A DNA stretch of 64,000 nucleotides, taken from assembly GCA_019163175.1 (NCBI GenBank), contig JAFLKN010000015.1, forward strand, positions 1-64,000. The letters run 5' to 3'. The DNA is from Prolixibacteraceae bacterium (GTDB lineage Bacteria; Bacteroidota; Bacteroidia; Bacteroidales; Prolixibacteraceae). Positions 17,544-28,600 of this stretch are shown one piece after another. The translations under genes were made by a program, and so were the position numbers. Under the pieces are notes generated by a model. The model was not told the DNA's origin and ran no database searches. It saw only the letters and a program-made list of their open reading frames with translations. How positions within the stretch are numbered: the stretch's first letter is position 1; each line of letters starts with the position of its first letter.

Positions 17544-20500
17544 ATGAATATTTTTAAGATACACTCAAATATCATTAGCGATTACAAATCCTACATCAAA
17601 AGCTTTTTATCGATAAAAGATCCTCGGATTAAGGAAGTAGTTGAAAAAGCGTTTGAGGAATCAGGGTTTATGCCAGAACCATTGATTCAGTTTAATCCTT
17701 CATTCGATAAAGGACAGACATTAGAGGAATTGGTTGGAGAAGGTAAAATACACGAAGAGTTACCTGCCATCTTTGGGACATACAATCTATACAAACATCA
17801 GGTTGAAGCTTTAAAAATAGGAATTCAGGGGAAAGGGTTTGTTGTTACAAGCGGTACCGGTTCTGGAAAGAGTTTAACCTATTTGGCTACTATCTTCAAC
17901 AAACTGCTTCAGGATAACAGCACAAAGACTAAGGGAGTCAAAGCGATCCTGGTCTATCCAATGAACGCCCTGATCAATTCGCAGGAAGAAGAAATCAAGA
18001 AATACGAGCTGAACTATTTGATCAGCAAAACCCTGTCTGGCACTGTGGTACCAGCCGATAGGCTTACATTGGATGAGAAAATTGATTACCTAAAAAGTAT
18101 TACAACAAGCAGATTTCCCATTACTTATTCAAAATATTCCGGACAGGAAAGCCAGGAAGCCAGGGAGAGAATGAAAAAGGAAGTTCCGGATATCATTCTT
18201 ACCAACTACATGATGCTGGAATTGATTATGACCCGGCAAGCTGAACAATGGATGCGGGATTCGCTAAACAAACATCTCCAATTTCTTGTATTTGATGAGT
18301 TACATACTTATCGGGGAAGACAAGGATCCGACGTTTCTCTTTTGATCCGAAGAATTAAAAATCTGGCTCAAAATAAGATTACCTCCATTGGAACATCGGC
18401 AACAATGGCTTCAGGTGGGACAAAAGAAGAAAAGCAGCAGGCAGTAGCTGATGTTGCAAAAACCATATTTGACGATCAGTTTGATTTGTCGCAGATTATA
18501 GGTGAGTATCTGGTTACCTGCACAAATCCGGATAAAAAAAATCCAAACGAATGGGATCTCCAGGAGGCAATTGAAAAAGGTATAAATATCGAAGATGATG
18601 AAGATATCTTCTTTAATCACCCCATAGCCATATGGCTTGAAAATAGGATTGCATTAAAATATCTGGACGATGGCCACATTGAAAGAGGTACTCCCAAAAA
18701 GTTTTCGGCCATAGTTAAAGAACTTCAAAAGGAATCTGGCTCTGCAAAGACTAAGGTAGAAGCAACATTGAGAAACGTTCTTTTATGGGCTGAGAAACTG
18801 AATAACAAAGCCGCCACAAAATCAAATCGAAAATCGTTCCTGCCCTTCAGGTTTCACCAGTTTATTTCGCAGACCAATACTGTTTATCTTACCTTGGACC
18901 CCAATGACAAGCGTGAGATTACTGTAAAAAGCGGAAGGTATATCAAGGATAAAGGGGCTCAGGATAGTGACAAGTTTATTTACCCGGTTCTATTTAGCAG
19001 ATATTCGGGGCATGAGTTTATTTGTGTGACCAAGAATTTTGCGAATAATACGCTTATTCCGCGCAATCCGGACGAATCACCGGAAACGCTATCCTTTACA
19101 GAGGGGAAGAAAATGGATTTAACTGAATTGAATTTTGCGGATGGATACCTGCTCATTCCACAGGATGTCAATGATGAAATCTGGTCAGATGAAAATGAAG
19201 ACGATTTGCCTGATAGCTGGTATAAGGAAAATAAATCAGGCCGGGAGTTGTTGCCTTTTTATCGGTTCCAAATACCTCAAAAGATCTACTTTAACAATTA
19301 CGGCAAATTCTCGAATGAGCCTGTGTTTGAACAGTGGGGTTGGTATATTTCTGCCAAATTACGACTTGATCCGACTGCAGGTCTGATCTACGAAGACTCA
19401 AAGACGAATGAAAATACCAAGTTGATGCGCCTTGGAAATGAAGGTCGAAGTTCAGCCACAACGATCATGTCGTTTTCTGTGATTAAGTCGTTAAACGAGG
19501 AAGGCGAAGACATCCGGAATCAAAAACTTTTGAGCTTTACCGATAACCGGCAAGACGCATCACTGCAGGCCGGTCACTTTAATGATTTCCTGACAACTGC
19601 CAGATTAAGGTCAGCCGTTGGCTTTGCGCTTAAAGACGCTCCATCGGGATTGAAAGTGTATGATATTTCACAACGGACCTGCGAAAAACTGAAACTGAAA
19701 GAAAGTGAATATGCCCGAGTGTCGAATGATGAATGGCCGGATGAAGAGAACGAACGCGCGCTGAAAGATTTCCTGGTGATTCGCATTTTATACGATCTGA
19801 AAAGAGGTTGGCGCTATGTTTTACCCAATTTGGAGCAATGCGCCATGCTCAAAGTTGAATATGAAAAATTGGGGTTATACTGTCAGCAAGATAGTTTTTT
19901 CAAAGACCTACTACTTTTTAATCAAATTACTCCTTACAAGCGGGAAGAGATATTGATTCAGGTACTGAATTTCTTTCGGACTTCGTTTTCTATTAATCAC
20001 CCCATATTATCCGAAAAGCGAAGGGAAACAGAAGATTTTCTGAATCTGAAGCTGGATAATGATAAACTCTGGTCACTTGAAAGGGACGAGAAAATTGAGG
20101 CTGCAAGTTATATGGTCAGTCAAAACCCGGGTAAGACATTCCGCATTTATACAAACAGTATCGGTTCTCAATCAAATCTGGCAAAATATTTTAAACGTTT
20201 GCTTCGTGAGAATGGTCTGGATCCTTTAAAAAGAGATGCCTATATCGACTTTATCAATGGAGTTTGCCAGGTACTGAAAAAAGGAAATTTCCTGAAGGAT
20301 GAACCGATCAAAGGAGATAAAGGAACAGTTACCGGTTACCAGTTGCGGGCTGACAAGATTGTCTGGAAACTTGGTGATTGTGAAACCATCGAGTTGGACA
20401 ACGTGAGAATGTCATCATATAAAGCTCTGGATATAAAACCCAACACTTTTTTCCAGAAGCTGTATTCGATTGATTTTAATGGCTACAAAAAACAAATCAT

Positions 20501-22802
20501 AGGCCGCGAGCATACAGGGCAATTGGGTACGGATATTCGCATTGAGCGGGAAGCTGATTTTAGAAGCGGAAATATTTCTGCGTTGTTCTGCTCACCGACC
20601 ATGGAATTAGGGATTGACATAGCAGACCTGAATATCGTTCACATGCGCAACGTGCCACCAAGTCCGGCAAACTATGCCCAACGAAGTGGACGTGCAGGCC
20701 GCAGCGGACAAACTGCTTTGGTATTGACGTATTGTTCATCCGGATCACCCCATGACCGTAACTACTTTGAAGCGGCTGAAAAGATGGTTTCCGGCGTTGT
20801 TGTACCACCGCGAATTGATCTCAAAAATGAGGAATTGATTCGGACCCATTTCAACGCATACGTGTTGATGGAACTTGGTCTGCAAAAACTAAATATATCA
20901 GTAAGCGATATTCTTGATATTACCAAGACATTTGACTTACCGCTATTACCTGATTTGTCAGCCTACATTCAGGATCAGCAAACTAAATACAAGGATAAAT
21001 GGGTAGAAGGATTCAGGGGAATCATTCAGGGTATTGAGCCGCGATTAAGCGAAACTCACTGGTACAATCCAACATGGATAGAACGTCAGGCAGCAACTTT
21101 TTATACCCGTTTTGATTCGGCCATTGATCGATGGAGAATTTTATACCGGAATGCCAAAAAGATGGTTGACTTTGCAAATGCGATATTGGAAGACCCAACC
21201 ATCAAATACGACAGCGATCAGGCCCGAGAAGCACGGCGTCAGCGTGGCGTTGGTGAAAAGCAACAGTCGCTGTTGAAGAATGAACAGGATCAGCGGTTCG
21301 GGAACAATTCAGAATTCTATATTTTCAGGTATCTGGCATCTGAAGGATTCTTGCCGGGGTATAACTTTACCCGTCTGCCTGTTCGCGTATTTGTTGGATA
21401 TAAACATTCTGATCAGGGCGAATATATTTCAAGGTCGCGTTTTGTAGCTCTGAAAGAGTTTGGTCCGCAGAACCTGATTTACCACAACGGAAGCAAATAT
21501 GTGATTAACCGGATGATGCTGATGGATGCCGAGGCTAAAACACGACCGATTAAAATATCGAAGCAGACCGGATATGCATTTTTGGATGATGATGCTAAAT
21601 TAGCCAATAACGACCCCATCAACCATATTGAGCTGAAAGGTGAAAAGAATGTGGAAGTGATCCATCGGTTACTGGAAATCAGCGAATCGGAAGGAAAACC
21701 ACAGGAACGTATATCCTGTGAGGAGGAAGAACGAACGTCACAAGGTTTTATCATTGATCAGTATTTCAGGTATCCGGAAGGAATGGAAGCGACCATTCAA
21801 TCTGTCATCAAGTCAGGAGATTCGCCGCTGTTACGGGTTATTTACGGACCATCAACCGAGCTCATTCAACTCAACCGTAAGTGGAAAAGATCGAAGGAAT
21901 CCAACGGGTTTAATATCGATAACCGAAGCGGACGCTGGTTAAGGCAAGCTGAATTGGAAAAACAGGATATTAAGGATAATGCCAAAGAGGTGATGCTGTT
22001 TGCCCGGAATAATGCGGATAGTTTATACCTGCAGCCGGTGAAAGAATTAGGCATCGGTTCTGAACAGATTATTACTTTGAGTTATGCCCTGAAACGGGCC
22101 ATTGAAAAGCTTTTCCAGACCGAAGAGAGTGAAATAGGTGTTTGGATCATGGGGAACAACGAAGCCCCGAATATCATGATTTATGAAGCTTCCGAAGGTA
22201 GTTTGGGTATTTTATCGCAGTTGATTGAAGACCCGATTAAATTCAAACAGATCTTCGTTGAAGCCTATCAGTTGCTTCATTTTGATCCGGTGACCCGTCA
22301 AGACACACGGCCTGATTTACCCAAAGCGAACTATGAGGATATTTTATCTTACTACAACCAAAAGCATCACGATGTTTTGGACCGGTTTGGGGTAAAAGAA
22401 GCACTTGAAAAACTGATGGATTGCACCATCGAGAAGAGCGGAGATCACGGCGACCGTCAGGAACAATACAAATACCTGCTCGAAAACTACGATCAGAATT
22501 CATCGACTGAACTTCCTTTGATCAAATACCTCTATCATGGTGGATACGCATTACCGGATAAGGCTCAGGTCAACATGCCCGATTTTTATATCAGCATCGA
22601 CTTTGTGTACAATTCCGCCAACGGACCGGTTTTGATTTTATGCGATGGAAGTGTTCACGATGAAGTGGAGCAGAAAAAACAGGATGAACACAAACGTCAG
22701 CTAATGCGCGATGCCGGATATGACGTTGTTGAATGGCATTACACCGAAAAGCTGGAGGACTTGGTCCAGCGCAGAAAAGATGTATTCAGAAAAATCAGCT
22801 AA
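17544..22802 (+). CDS. Giant DEAD/DEAH helicase with DUF1998-like region and C-terminal nuclease-like domain (DrmA-DrmB/DruE-like)
   Basis: At 1752 residues this is a superfamily 2 helicase: Walker A TSGTGSGKS (102-110), LVYPMNALINSQEEE, DELHTYRGRQGSD (DEAH variant near 251), TSIGTSATMASGG, ALFCSPTMELGIDI and the arginine-finger motif QRSGRAGRSGQ (near 1046). A DUF1998-like block follows (near 1535; NIMIYEASEGSLGIL). The last 60 residues (ILCDGSVHDEVEQKKQDEHK, then GYDVVEWHY) resemble the Vsr/MTES_1575 nuclease ends of many defence helicases. The family includes DISARM DrmA+DrmB and Druantia DruE; one chain here would cover DrmA plus DrmB. It is followed after 3 bp by a SNF2-type helicase and then a methyltransferase, the partners seen in class 1 DISARM. 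Helicase identity is firm; system assignment is inferred. Confidence 0.85.
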   Translation: MNIFKIHSNIISDYKSYIKSFLSIKDPRIKEVVEKAFEESGFMPEPLIQFNPSFDKGQTLEELVGEGKIHEELPAIFGTYNLYKHQVEALKIGIQGKGFVVTSGTGSGKSLTYLATIFNKLLQDNSTKTKGVKAILVYPMNALINSQEEEIKKYELNYLISKTLSGTVVPADRLTLDEKIDYLKSITTSRFPITYSKYSGQESQEARERMKKEVPDIILTNYMMLELIMTRQAEQWMRDSLNKHLQFLVFDELHTYRGRQGSDVSLLIRRIKNLAQNKITSIGTSATMASGGTKEEKQQAVADVAKTIFDDQFDLSQIIGEYLVTCTNPDKKNPNEWDLQEAIEKGINIEDDEDIFFNHPIAIWLENRIALKYLDDGHIERGTPKKFSAIVKELQKESGSAKTKVEATLRNVLLWAEKLNNKAATKSNRKSFLPFRFHQFISQTNTVYLTLDPNDKREITVKSGRYIKDKGAQDSDKFIYPVLFSRYSGHEFICVTKNFANNTLIPRNPDESPETLSFTEGKKMDLTELNFADGYLLIPQDVNDEIWSDENEDDLPDSWYKENKSGRELLPFYRFQIPQKIYFNNYGKFSNEPVFEQWGWYISAKLRLDPTAGLIYEDSKTNENTKLMRLGNEGRSSATTIMSFSVIKSLNEEGEDIRNQKLLSFTDNRQDASLQAGHFNDFLTTARLRSAVGFALKDAPSGLKVYDISQRTCEKLKLKESEYARVSNDEWPDEENERALKDFLVIRILYDLKRGWRYVLPNLEQCAMLKVEYEKLGLYCQQDSFFKDLLLFNQITPYKREEILIQVLNFFRTSFSINHPILSEKRRETEDFLNLKLDNDKLWSLERDEKIEAASYMVSQNPGKTFRIYTNSIGSQSNLAKYFKRLLRENGLDPLKRDAYIDFINGVCQVLKKGNFLKDEPIKGDKGTVTGYQLRADKIVWKLGDCETIELDNVRMSSYKALDIKPNTFFQKLYSIDFNGYKKQIIGREHTGQLGTDIRIEREADFRSGNISALFCSPTMELGIDIADLNIVHMRNVPPSPANYAQRSGRAGRSGQTALVLTYCSSGSPHDRNYFEAAEKMVSGVVVPPRIDLKNEELIRTHFNAYVLMELGLQKLNISVSDILDITKTFDLPLLPDLSAYIQDQQTKYKDKWVEGFRGIIQGIEPRLSETHWYNPTWIERQAATFYTRFDSAIDRWRILYRNAKKMVDFANAILEDPTIKYDSDQAREARRQRGVGEKQQSLLKNEQDQRFGNNSEFYIFRYLASEGFLPGYNFTRLPVRVFVGYKHSDQGEYISRSRFVALKEFGPQNLIYHNGSKYVINRMMLMDAEAKTRPIKISKQTGYAFLDDDAKLANNDPINHIELKGEKNVEVIHRLLEISESEGKPQERISCEEEERTSQGFIIDQYFRYPEGMEATIQSVIKSGDSPLLRVIYGPSTELIQLNRKWKRSKESNGFNIDNRSGRWLRQAELEKQDIKDNAKEVMLFARNNADSLYLQPVKELGIGSEQIITLSYALKRAIEKLFQTEESEIGVWIMGNNEAPNIMIYEASEGSLGILSQLIEDPIKFKQIFVEAYQLLHFDPVTRQDTRPDLPKANYEDILSYYNQKHHDVLDRFGVKEALEKLMDCTIEKSGDHGDRQEQYKYLLENYDQNSSTELPLIKYLYHGGYALPDKAQVNMPDFYISIDFVYNSANGPVLILCDGSVHDEVEQKKQDEHKRQLMRDAGYDVVEWHYTEKLEDLVQRRKDVFRKIS

Positions 22803-22805
22803 ACT

Positions 22806-25631
22806 ATGAGCTCAACCACGATAAATAAACCCGGCAGCATGGTCAAATACCGGGAACGCGAATGGATTGTTTTGCCTTCCGAAGATGAAGACCTGATGGT
22901 ACTTAAACCATTGGGTGGCTCTGACGAAGAAATAACAGCCATCTACCTGCCCCTTCAATCGATGCCGGGAGAAAAAGCTGAACCAGCCTCATTTGCATTG
23001 CCCAGCACGAATGATATTGGAGCCTTTGAAACCGCGAAGGTTCTGTTTGATGCTTCTCGCCTGTCGTTTCGAAATGCCAGCGGACCGTTTCGCTGTATGG
23101 GTAAACTCTCCTTCAGGCCACGGTCGTACCAATTGGTGCCTTTGGTTATGGCGCTCAAACATCAGGATGCCGTGCGAATGTTGATTGGTGATGATGTGGG
23201 TATCGGTAAAACGGTTGAAGCGTTGATTATTCTGAAAGAATTGATGGAACGCGGTGAAGTGAAGAAATTTGCCGTAATCTGTCCACCACATTTGTGCGAA
23301 CAGTGGCAAAAAGAGTTGAAAGACAAGCTGGATATGGATGCCGAGATTATTCGCTCCAGTACTGCTGCTTCGCTGGACCGCAAACTTCCGGATGACCGGA
23401 GTGTGTTTTTTCATTTTCCGTATCAGGTGATTTCAATCGACTACATCAAAGCAGATAAACGCCGTGGAATCTTCCTGAACGACTGTCCGGATTTTATCAT
23501 TGTGGATGAAGCACATACCTGTGCGCTGCCTGCCGGAGCATCGTCGAAGAACCAACAGCAGCGATATGCTTTGTTGCATGACATCGCGCTGAAAACCGAC
23601 AAGCACATTTTGTTGCTCACCGCCACGCCACACAGCGGAAAGGATGATGAATTTAAATCGTTGCTGGGGCTGGTTAATCCGGAGTTCAGGACTTATAATT
23701 TCGAAAGTCTGGACCAAACTAATAGGAGAAAAATTGCCCGTCATTTTGTACAGCGGAAACGCGAAAACATCAAGCGATGGCTGAAAGAAGAAACGCCGTT
23801 TCCTGATCGGGATTCGAAGGAAATTGGATTTTTCCTGGCACCCGAATACAAAGATTTTTACCAGGTGATGCTCGATTTTGCCCGTGGATTAAGCAAGGAA
23901 GGCGAAAAGAAAAATACTGCTCGAATCCGCTATTGGGCGGCACTGGCTTTGCTTCGCGGAGTGATGTCGAGCCCCGCAGCAGGATACGAAATGTTGCTGA
24001 ACCGGCAGTCGAAAAAATTGAGTGCAGATGAACTCATCGACATTCAGGAACAGGAAAATCCGCACATCGAAAAGTTGTTTTTTGATACCGATAGCAGTCA
24101 GGCTGAATTGATTGATATTGCCGATCTGGAAGAATCGGAACTGGAAGAAATCACAGTTCTTTGCGAGCAGATTCAAACACTGGCCTGTCTGGGAAAAGAC
24201 AACAAAGCCAAAGCTGCCCTGAAGATCATTACTGGTTGGGTAAATGAGAAAGAGGTATGTAATCCGATCATCTTCTGTAAGTACATCGCTACAGCCAAAT
24301 ATCTGGGGAAAATCTTAAAGGAAAATCTTCCGGCGAAAATTGATGTACAGACCATTACTTCTGAATATGCCGATGAGCAACGAAAAGAAGCCATCGACCT
24401 GATGGGAAAAAGTGAAAAGCGCGTTTTGGTAGCTACCGATTGTTTGTCGGAAGGGATCAATTTGCAGGAGCAATTTACCGCCGTGCTGCATTACGATTTG
24501 CCATGGAACCCTAACCGCATAGAACAGCGGGATGGACGTGTTGACCGTTACGGTCAGGATGCTCCGGTTGTTAAATCGTATTTGCTTTGGGGCGAGGACA
24601 ATCCCATCGACCAGATTGTTTTGAAGGTTATTATCCGTAAAATCCGCGATATACAAAAGGCAACCGGTGTCTCCATTTCCATTGGCGAAGATAACCAGTC
24701 GATTATGGATGCCGTGTTGAATGAAATTCTGGTAGCCGATAAAAAAGCGGTTGACCAGGGCGTACAGATGAGACTCTTCGATGATAAGATTACCAACGAA
24801 CTGGAAGCTGCCCGTCAAAAAGCCGAAAACCTCCGGAGTATTTTTGCACACGAAGCCATCAAGCCTGAAACCATTGAGGCCGATTTGAAAAGTGTGGATG
24901 AAGCCATTGGAGACATGGATTCGGTGGAACATTTCGTGATCAATGCGGTAACGCATCTTCAGGCTACTATCCGGAGAGATTCGGAAGGTTATTTGCTTTT
25001 CCCTCAAAATTTACCCCATCACCTGAAAGCTCATTTCGGAAATGAAACCGAAGTGAAGGTGAGTTTCGATTCGCCCACGCCAAAAGGTTACCGGTACATC
25101 GGACGAAACCATCAGTTTGTGGAACAACTGTGTCAGTTTCTGCTGGCCCTGGCTTTCAACGGACATCAGGAATACGAACCGGTTGCCCGGGTGGCCGAAA
25201 TCCAAACCGATAGTGTCAGCCTGAAAACCACGCTGGTGATGTTCAGGGTTCGGAATGTGATTAAGGAGGTTTTGGGAAACCGCGAAGTGATTGCCGAAGA
25301 AATGTATTTGTGGGGCTACGAAGGTTCGGGTGACAGCGCGCGTTCCATTCAATTTCAGGAGGCCAAACAGTTACTTCTGAATGCCCGGAGTTTGAGTAAC
25401 CTGCCCATTGAACGGCAGAAAGAAGATCTGGAAAGGGAGTTGGTACATTTCGACGAACTGAAAGGACGGTTTATGGATTTAGCCATCGAACGGGCCGAAA
25501 ATCTGATTGAAGCTCATGGACGTTTCAAGGAACTGGTGGGAGGACGCCGCTACGAAAAGGCTACTCCGGTGCTGCCTCCCGATGTGATGGGAGTTTATAT
25601 CCTGATGCCAAAACCTAAAATGAACATCTAG
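22806..25631 (+). CDS. SNF2/RapA-type helicase, DrmD-like
   Basis: A 941-residue SF2 ATPase of the SNF2 class: DDVGIGKTVEALIIL (Walker A, near 128-142), CPPHLCEQWQKEL (Ia), FIIVDEAHTCA (DEAH near 233), LLTATPHSGKDDEF (III), then ATDCLSEGINLQEQF (V) and IEQRDGRVDRYGQ (VI, near 571). The arrangement with RVDRYGQ is that of RapA-like enzymes and of DISARM DrmD. The C-terminal third is without a recognisable domain. It starts 3 bp after the giant helicase and ends 2 bp before the methyltransferase, so all three are translationally coupled. It probably translocates on duplex DNA in the restriction complex; that role is inferred from DISARM and BREX parallels. Confidence 0.88.
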   Translation: MSSTTINKPGSMVKYREREWIVLPSEDEDLMVLKPLGGSDEEITAIYLPLQSMPGEKAEPASFALPSTNDIGAFETAKVLFDASRLSFRNASGPFRCMGKLSFRPRSYQLVPLVMALKHQDAVRMLIGDDVGIGKTVEALIILKELMERGEVKKFAVICPPHLCEQWQKELKDKLDMDAEIIRSSTAASLDRKLPDDRSVFFHFPYQVISIDYIKADKRRGIFLNDCPDFIIVDEAHTCALPAGASSKNQQQRYALLHDIALKTDKHILLLTATPHSGKDDEFKSLLGLVNPEFRTYNFESLDQTNRRKIARHFVQRKRENIKRWLKEETPFPDRDSKEIGFFLAPEYKDFYQVMLDFARGLSKEGEKKNTARIRYWAALALLRGVMSSPAAGYEMLLNRQSKKLSADELIDIQEQENPHIEKLFFDTDSSQAELIDIADLEESELEEITVLCEQIQTLACLGKDNKAKAALKIITGWVNEKEVCNPIIFCKYIATAKYLGKILKENLPAKIDVQTITSEYADEQRKEAIDLMGKSEKRVLVATDCLSEGINLQEQFTAVLHYDLPWNPNRIEQRDGRVDRYGQDAPVVKSYLLWGEDNPIDQIVLKVIIRKIRDIQKATGVSISIGEDNQSIMDAVLNEILVADKKAVDQGVQMRLFDDKITNELEAARQKAENLRSIFAHEAIKPETIEADLKSVDEAIGDMDSVEHFVINAVTHLQATIRRDSEGYLLFPQNLPHHLKAHFGNETEVKVSFDSPTPKGYRYIGRNHQFVEQLCQFLLALAFNGHQEYEPVARVAEIQTDSVSLKTTLVMFRVRNVIKEVLGNREVIAEEMYLWGYEGSGDSARSIQFQEAKQLLLNARSLSNLPIERQKEDLERELVHFDELKGRFMDLAIERAENLIEAHGRFKELVGGRRYEKATPVLPPDVMGVYILMPKPKMNI

Positions 25632-25633
25632 CC

Positions 25634-28600
25634 ATGCAATACACTGCCATCAACATACAGGGAAACATTGTTTCGGGCGAAATTCTGGAAAAGATCCGGA
25701 CCGAAGACACCAAACACCAGTCGCAGGCCGATTTTGGTCTCGACCGAAATACCAGCATCCGCGACGAGATTGGGATTGCCTGGTCGGCTGCAAGGGCGCA
25801 CTGGTCGGCTTTCCAGATGCGGCGCGAACGACTGAAAGACAACGACAGCGGAACCTCCGAAACACGTCAGGGCTGGATGATTCCGTTTCTGCGCGAATTG
25901 GGCTACGACCTCGAAAAATCGACCTCCGAATTCATCAACGGAAAATCGTATGCCGTCAGTCACAGGGCTGCCAACCGCGACGGATTTCCAGTTCATCTGG
26001 TGGGAATTAACCAATCGCTCGACAAACGGCCCGAAGTGGGCGGAACCCGTTTAAGTCCTCATGCCTTGTTGCAGGAATACCTGAACAACAACGAGCACTT
26101 GTATGCCCTCATTTCGAATGGTCGTTTTGTTCGTTTGCTGCGCGATGCTACCCGTCTTTCGAGGTTGAGTTACCTCGAATTCGATCTGGAACGCATCATG
26201 GAGGAAGACCTGTTTGCTGAATTTGCGCTGCTTTTCCGTGTGATTCATGCAAGCAGGATGCCTGTAACCCGCGACTCCGGAGAAGAAGCGTTTATTGAAT
26301 ATTACCACCAGGAAGCCTTGAGTTCCGGTTCGCGTATCCGTGAAAAATTGAGCGAAGCGGTGGAGAAATCGCTGAAACTGCTGGCCAATGGTTTGCTGAA
26401 ACACCCTTCGAATACCGATCTCCGGAATTTGGCTTTGCAGGGAAACCTGAAGCCTGATGCTTATTATTTGCACCTGCTGCGACTGGTTTACCGCGTTTTG
26501 TTCCTGATGGTGATTGAAGAACGGCAACTGATTTATCCCGATAAGCGTGACGAAGCCACCAACAAACTGAAAGACTTTTATTACCGGTTTTACAGCATCA
26601 ACCGGCTCACGAGACTGGCCGAAAAGCTGATTTATGTCGATCCGCGAAAAACCGACCTTTGGAAATCGTTGCTGGCCACCTTTCAGTTGTTCGAGAACGG
26701 AACATACAGCCAGCGACTGGGCATCCAGCCGTTAGGCTCGGGCTTGTTTGATTCGGATGCGCTGGGAAATTTGTCGGTGCAGAACCTCGATAACGGAACT
26801 TTGCTGAATGTGCTTCAACTGTTGGTGACCTTCGAAAATGAGAACCACCAGCGGGTGCGTGTGAATTATGCCGACCTTGATGTGGAAGAATTTGGTTCGG
26901 TGTACGAAGGTTTGCTCGAATACGATGCCAGCCTGAAAGAAATTAACGGACAACCCACTTTTTCGTTCATTACCGGCGATGCCCGTTCCAGAAGTGGTTC
27001 GCATTACACTCCCGAAGAACTGGTAAAACCACTCATCAAACACTCCCTCGATTACATCATCGAAGATCGCCTGAAAGTCCTCCCAACCGTCATTGCGATT
27101 CCGAGTGCTCGGGAGAAGCAATCTCAAATTGAACAACAATTGCTTTCCATCCGCGTTTGCGACGTTGCCTGCGGCTCCGGCCACATCCTTTTGAGTGCAG
27201 CCCGACGCATTGCCGTTGAACTGGCCTGTGTACGCGAAGGTGCCGAACAACCTTCACCAACCTATTTCAGGGCTGCCATGCGCGATGTAGTAAAAAATTG
27301 TATCTACGGGGTGGATAAAAACCCGCTGGCTGTAGAGCTCTGTAAAGTGGCCTTCTGGCTCGAAAGCCACAACCCAGGCGAACCGTTGGGATTCCTCGAT
27401 CACCACATTAAATGCGGAGACTCCATTGTGGGGCTGGCTCACCGAGAAGAGTTGGAAAACGGCATTGCCGATGATGCTTTTAATACCTTGCCGAAGGATG
27501 AAAAAGAAATTGCTGCCGCCTTTCTAAAAAGGAACAAACAGGAACGTCGGAAACGCGAAGATAAGCAAGCCGGCACTCAGTTTAAATTAACCGATACCAT
27601 TGACAATACGGTACAGGAAAGTGTAACCGAATACCGCTCGTTTAATCAATTGCCCGAACATACTCCTGATGAAATTGCAGTAAAAGCCCGAGCATATCGG
27701 AAATTCACTAATGGTAAAGGCTATAACTTTCTAAAAGCAATGGCCGATACACAGGTCGCACAGTTTTTTATCCCGAAAACCATTGCAAACAAAGATCGAC
27801 TGATTACCGATAGCGATTATCTGACCATTCTTCAGGGTTTTGGAGGATGGCAAAACCAACAAACCGCATATGCAGCAGTGGTTGCCCAAGAAAAAAGATT
27901 TTTTCATTGGTTTTTAGAGTTTCCTGAAGTATTTCAGAATGGTGGTTTTGATTGTGTGTTGGGAAATCCACCTTTTCTTGGTTTTAGTAAATTGACTGGT
28001 AGTTTTGGTCATGATTTTTTAAATTGGGTGAAATATTCATTCTCTCCTGCGAAAGCTGTTGATATAGTAACGTATTTTTTTAGAAGGATTTTTGATACAT
28101 TATCATCAAATGGATTTCAAGCTTTAATATCAACAAACACAATTGCTCAGGGAACTGCAAGAGAAGGAGGACTTGAATTTATTTTAAATAATGGTGGTGA
28201 AATAACATTTGCAATTAAGTCAATAAAATGGCCTGGGAAAGCTGCCGTTGAAGTTTCCTTAATTTCGATTCACAAAGGGAAATGGAGTAAAGGTTGTTAT
28301 TTAGGGTTAAAGAAAATATCAAAGATATCATCCTATTTAGAAGAAGATCAAGGCTTAAGCTCACCGTTTACTCTAATACAGAATGGTAATAAAAGTTTTG
28401 AAGGAAGTAAGCCTTATGGTTTAGGATTTCTATTGGAATCGACAGAAGCATTTTCCTTAATATCGAAAGACAAAAAAAATTCTGAAGTGATTTTCCCATA
28501 TTTAAATGGACAGGATTTGAATAATGACTTTGCTCAAAGACCTTCAAGATGGGCAATTAGCTTTTTCGATAGGTCAGAAAATGAATCTAAGGAGTATTAT

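Noticed and set aside
24315-25007. Long minus-strand ORFs (up to 230 codons) inside the SNF2 and methyltransferase genes
   Set aside because: They are shadows produced by the codon bias of the genes on the other strand; no motif is visible in them.
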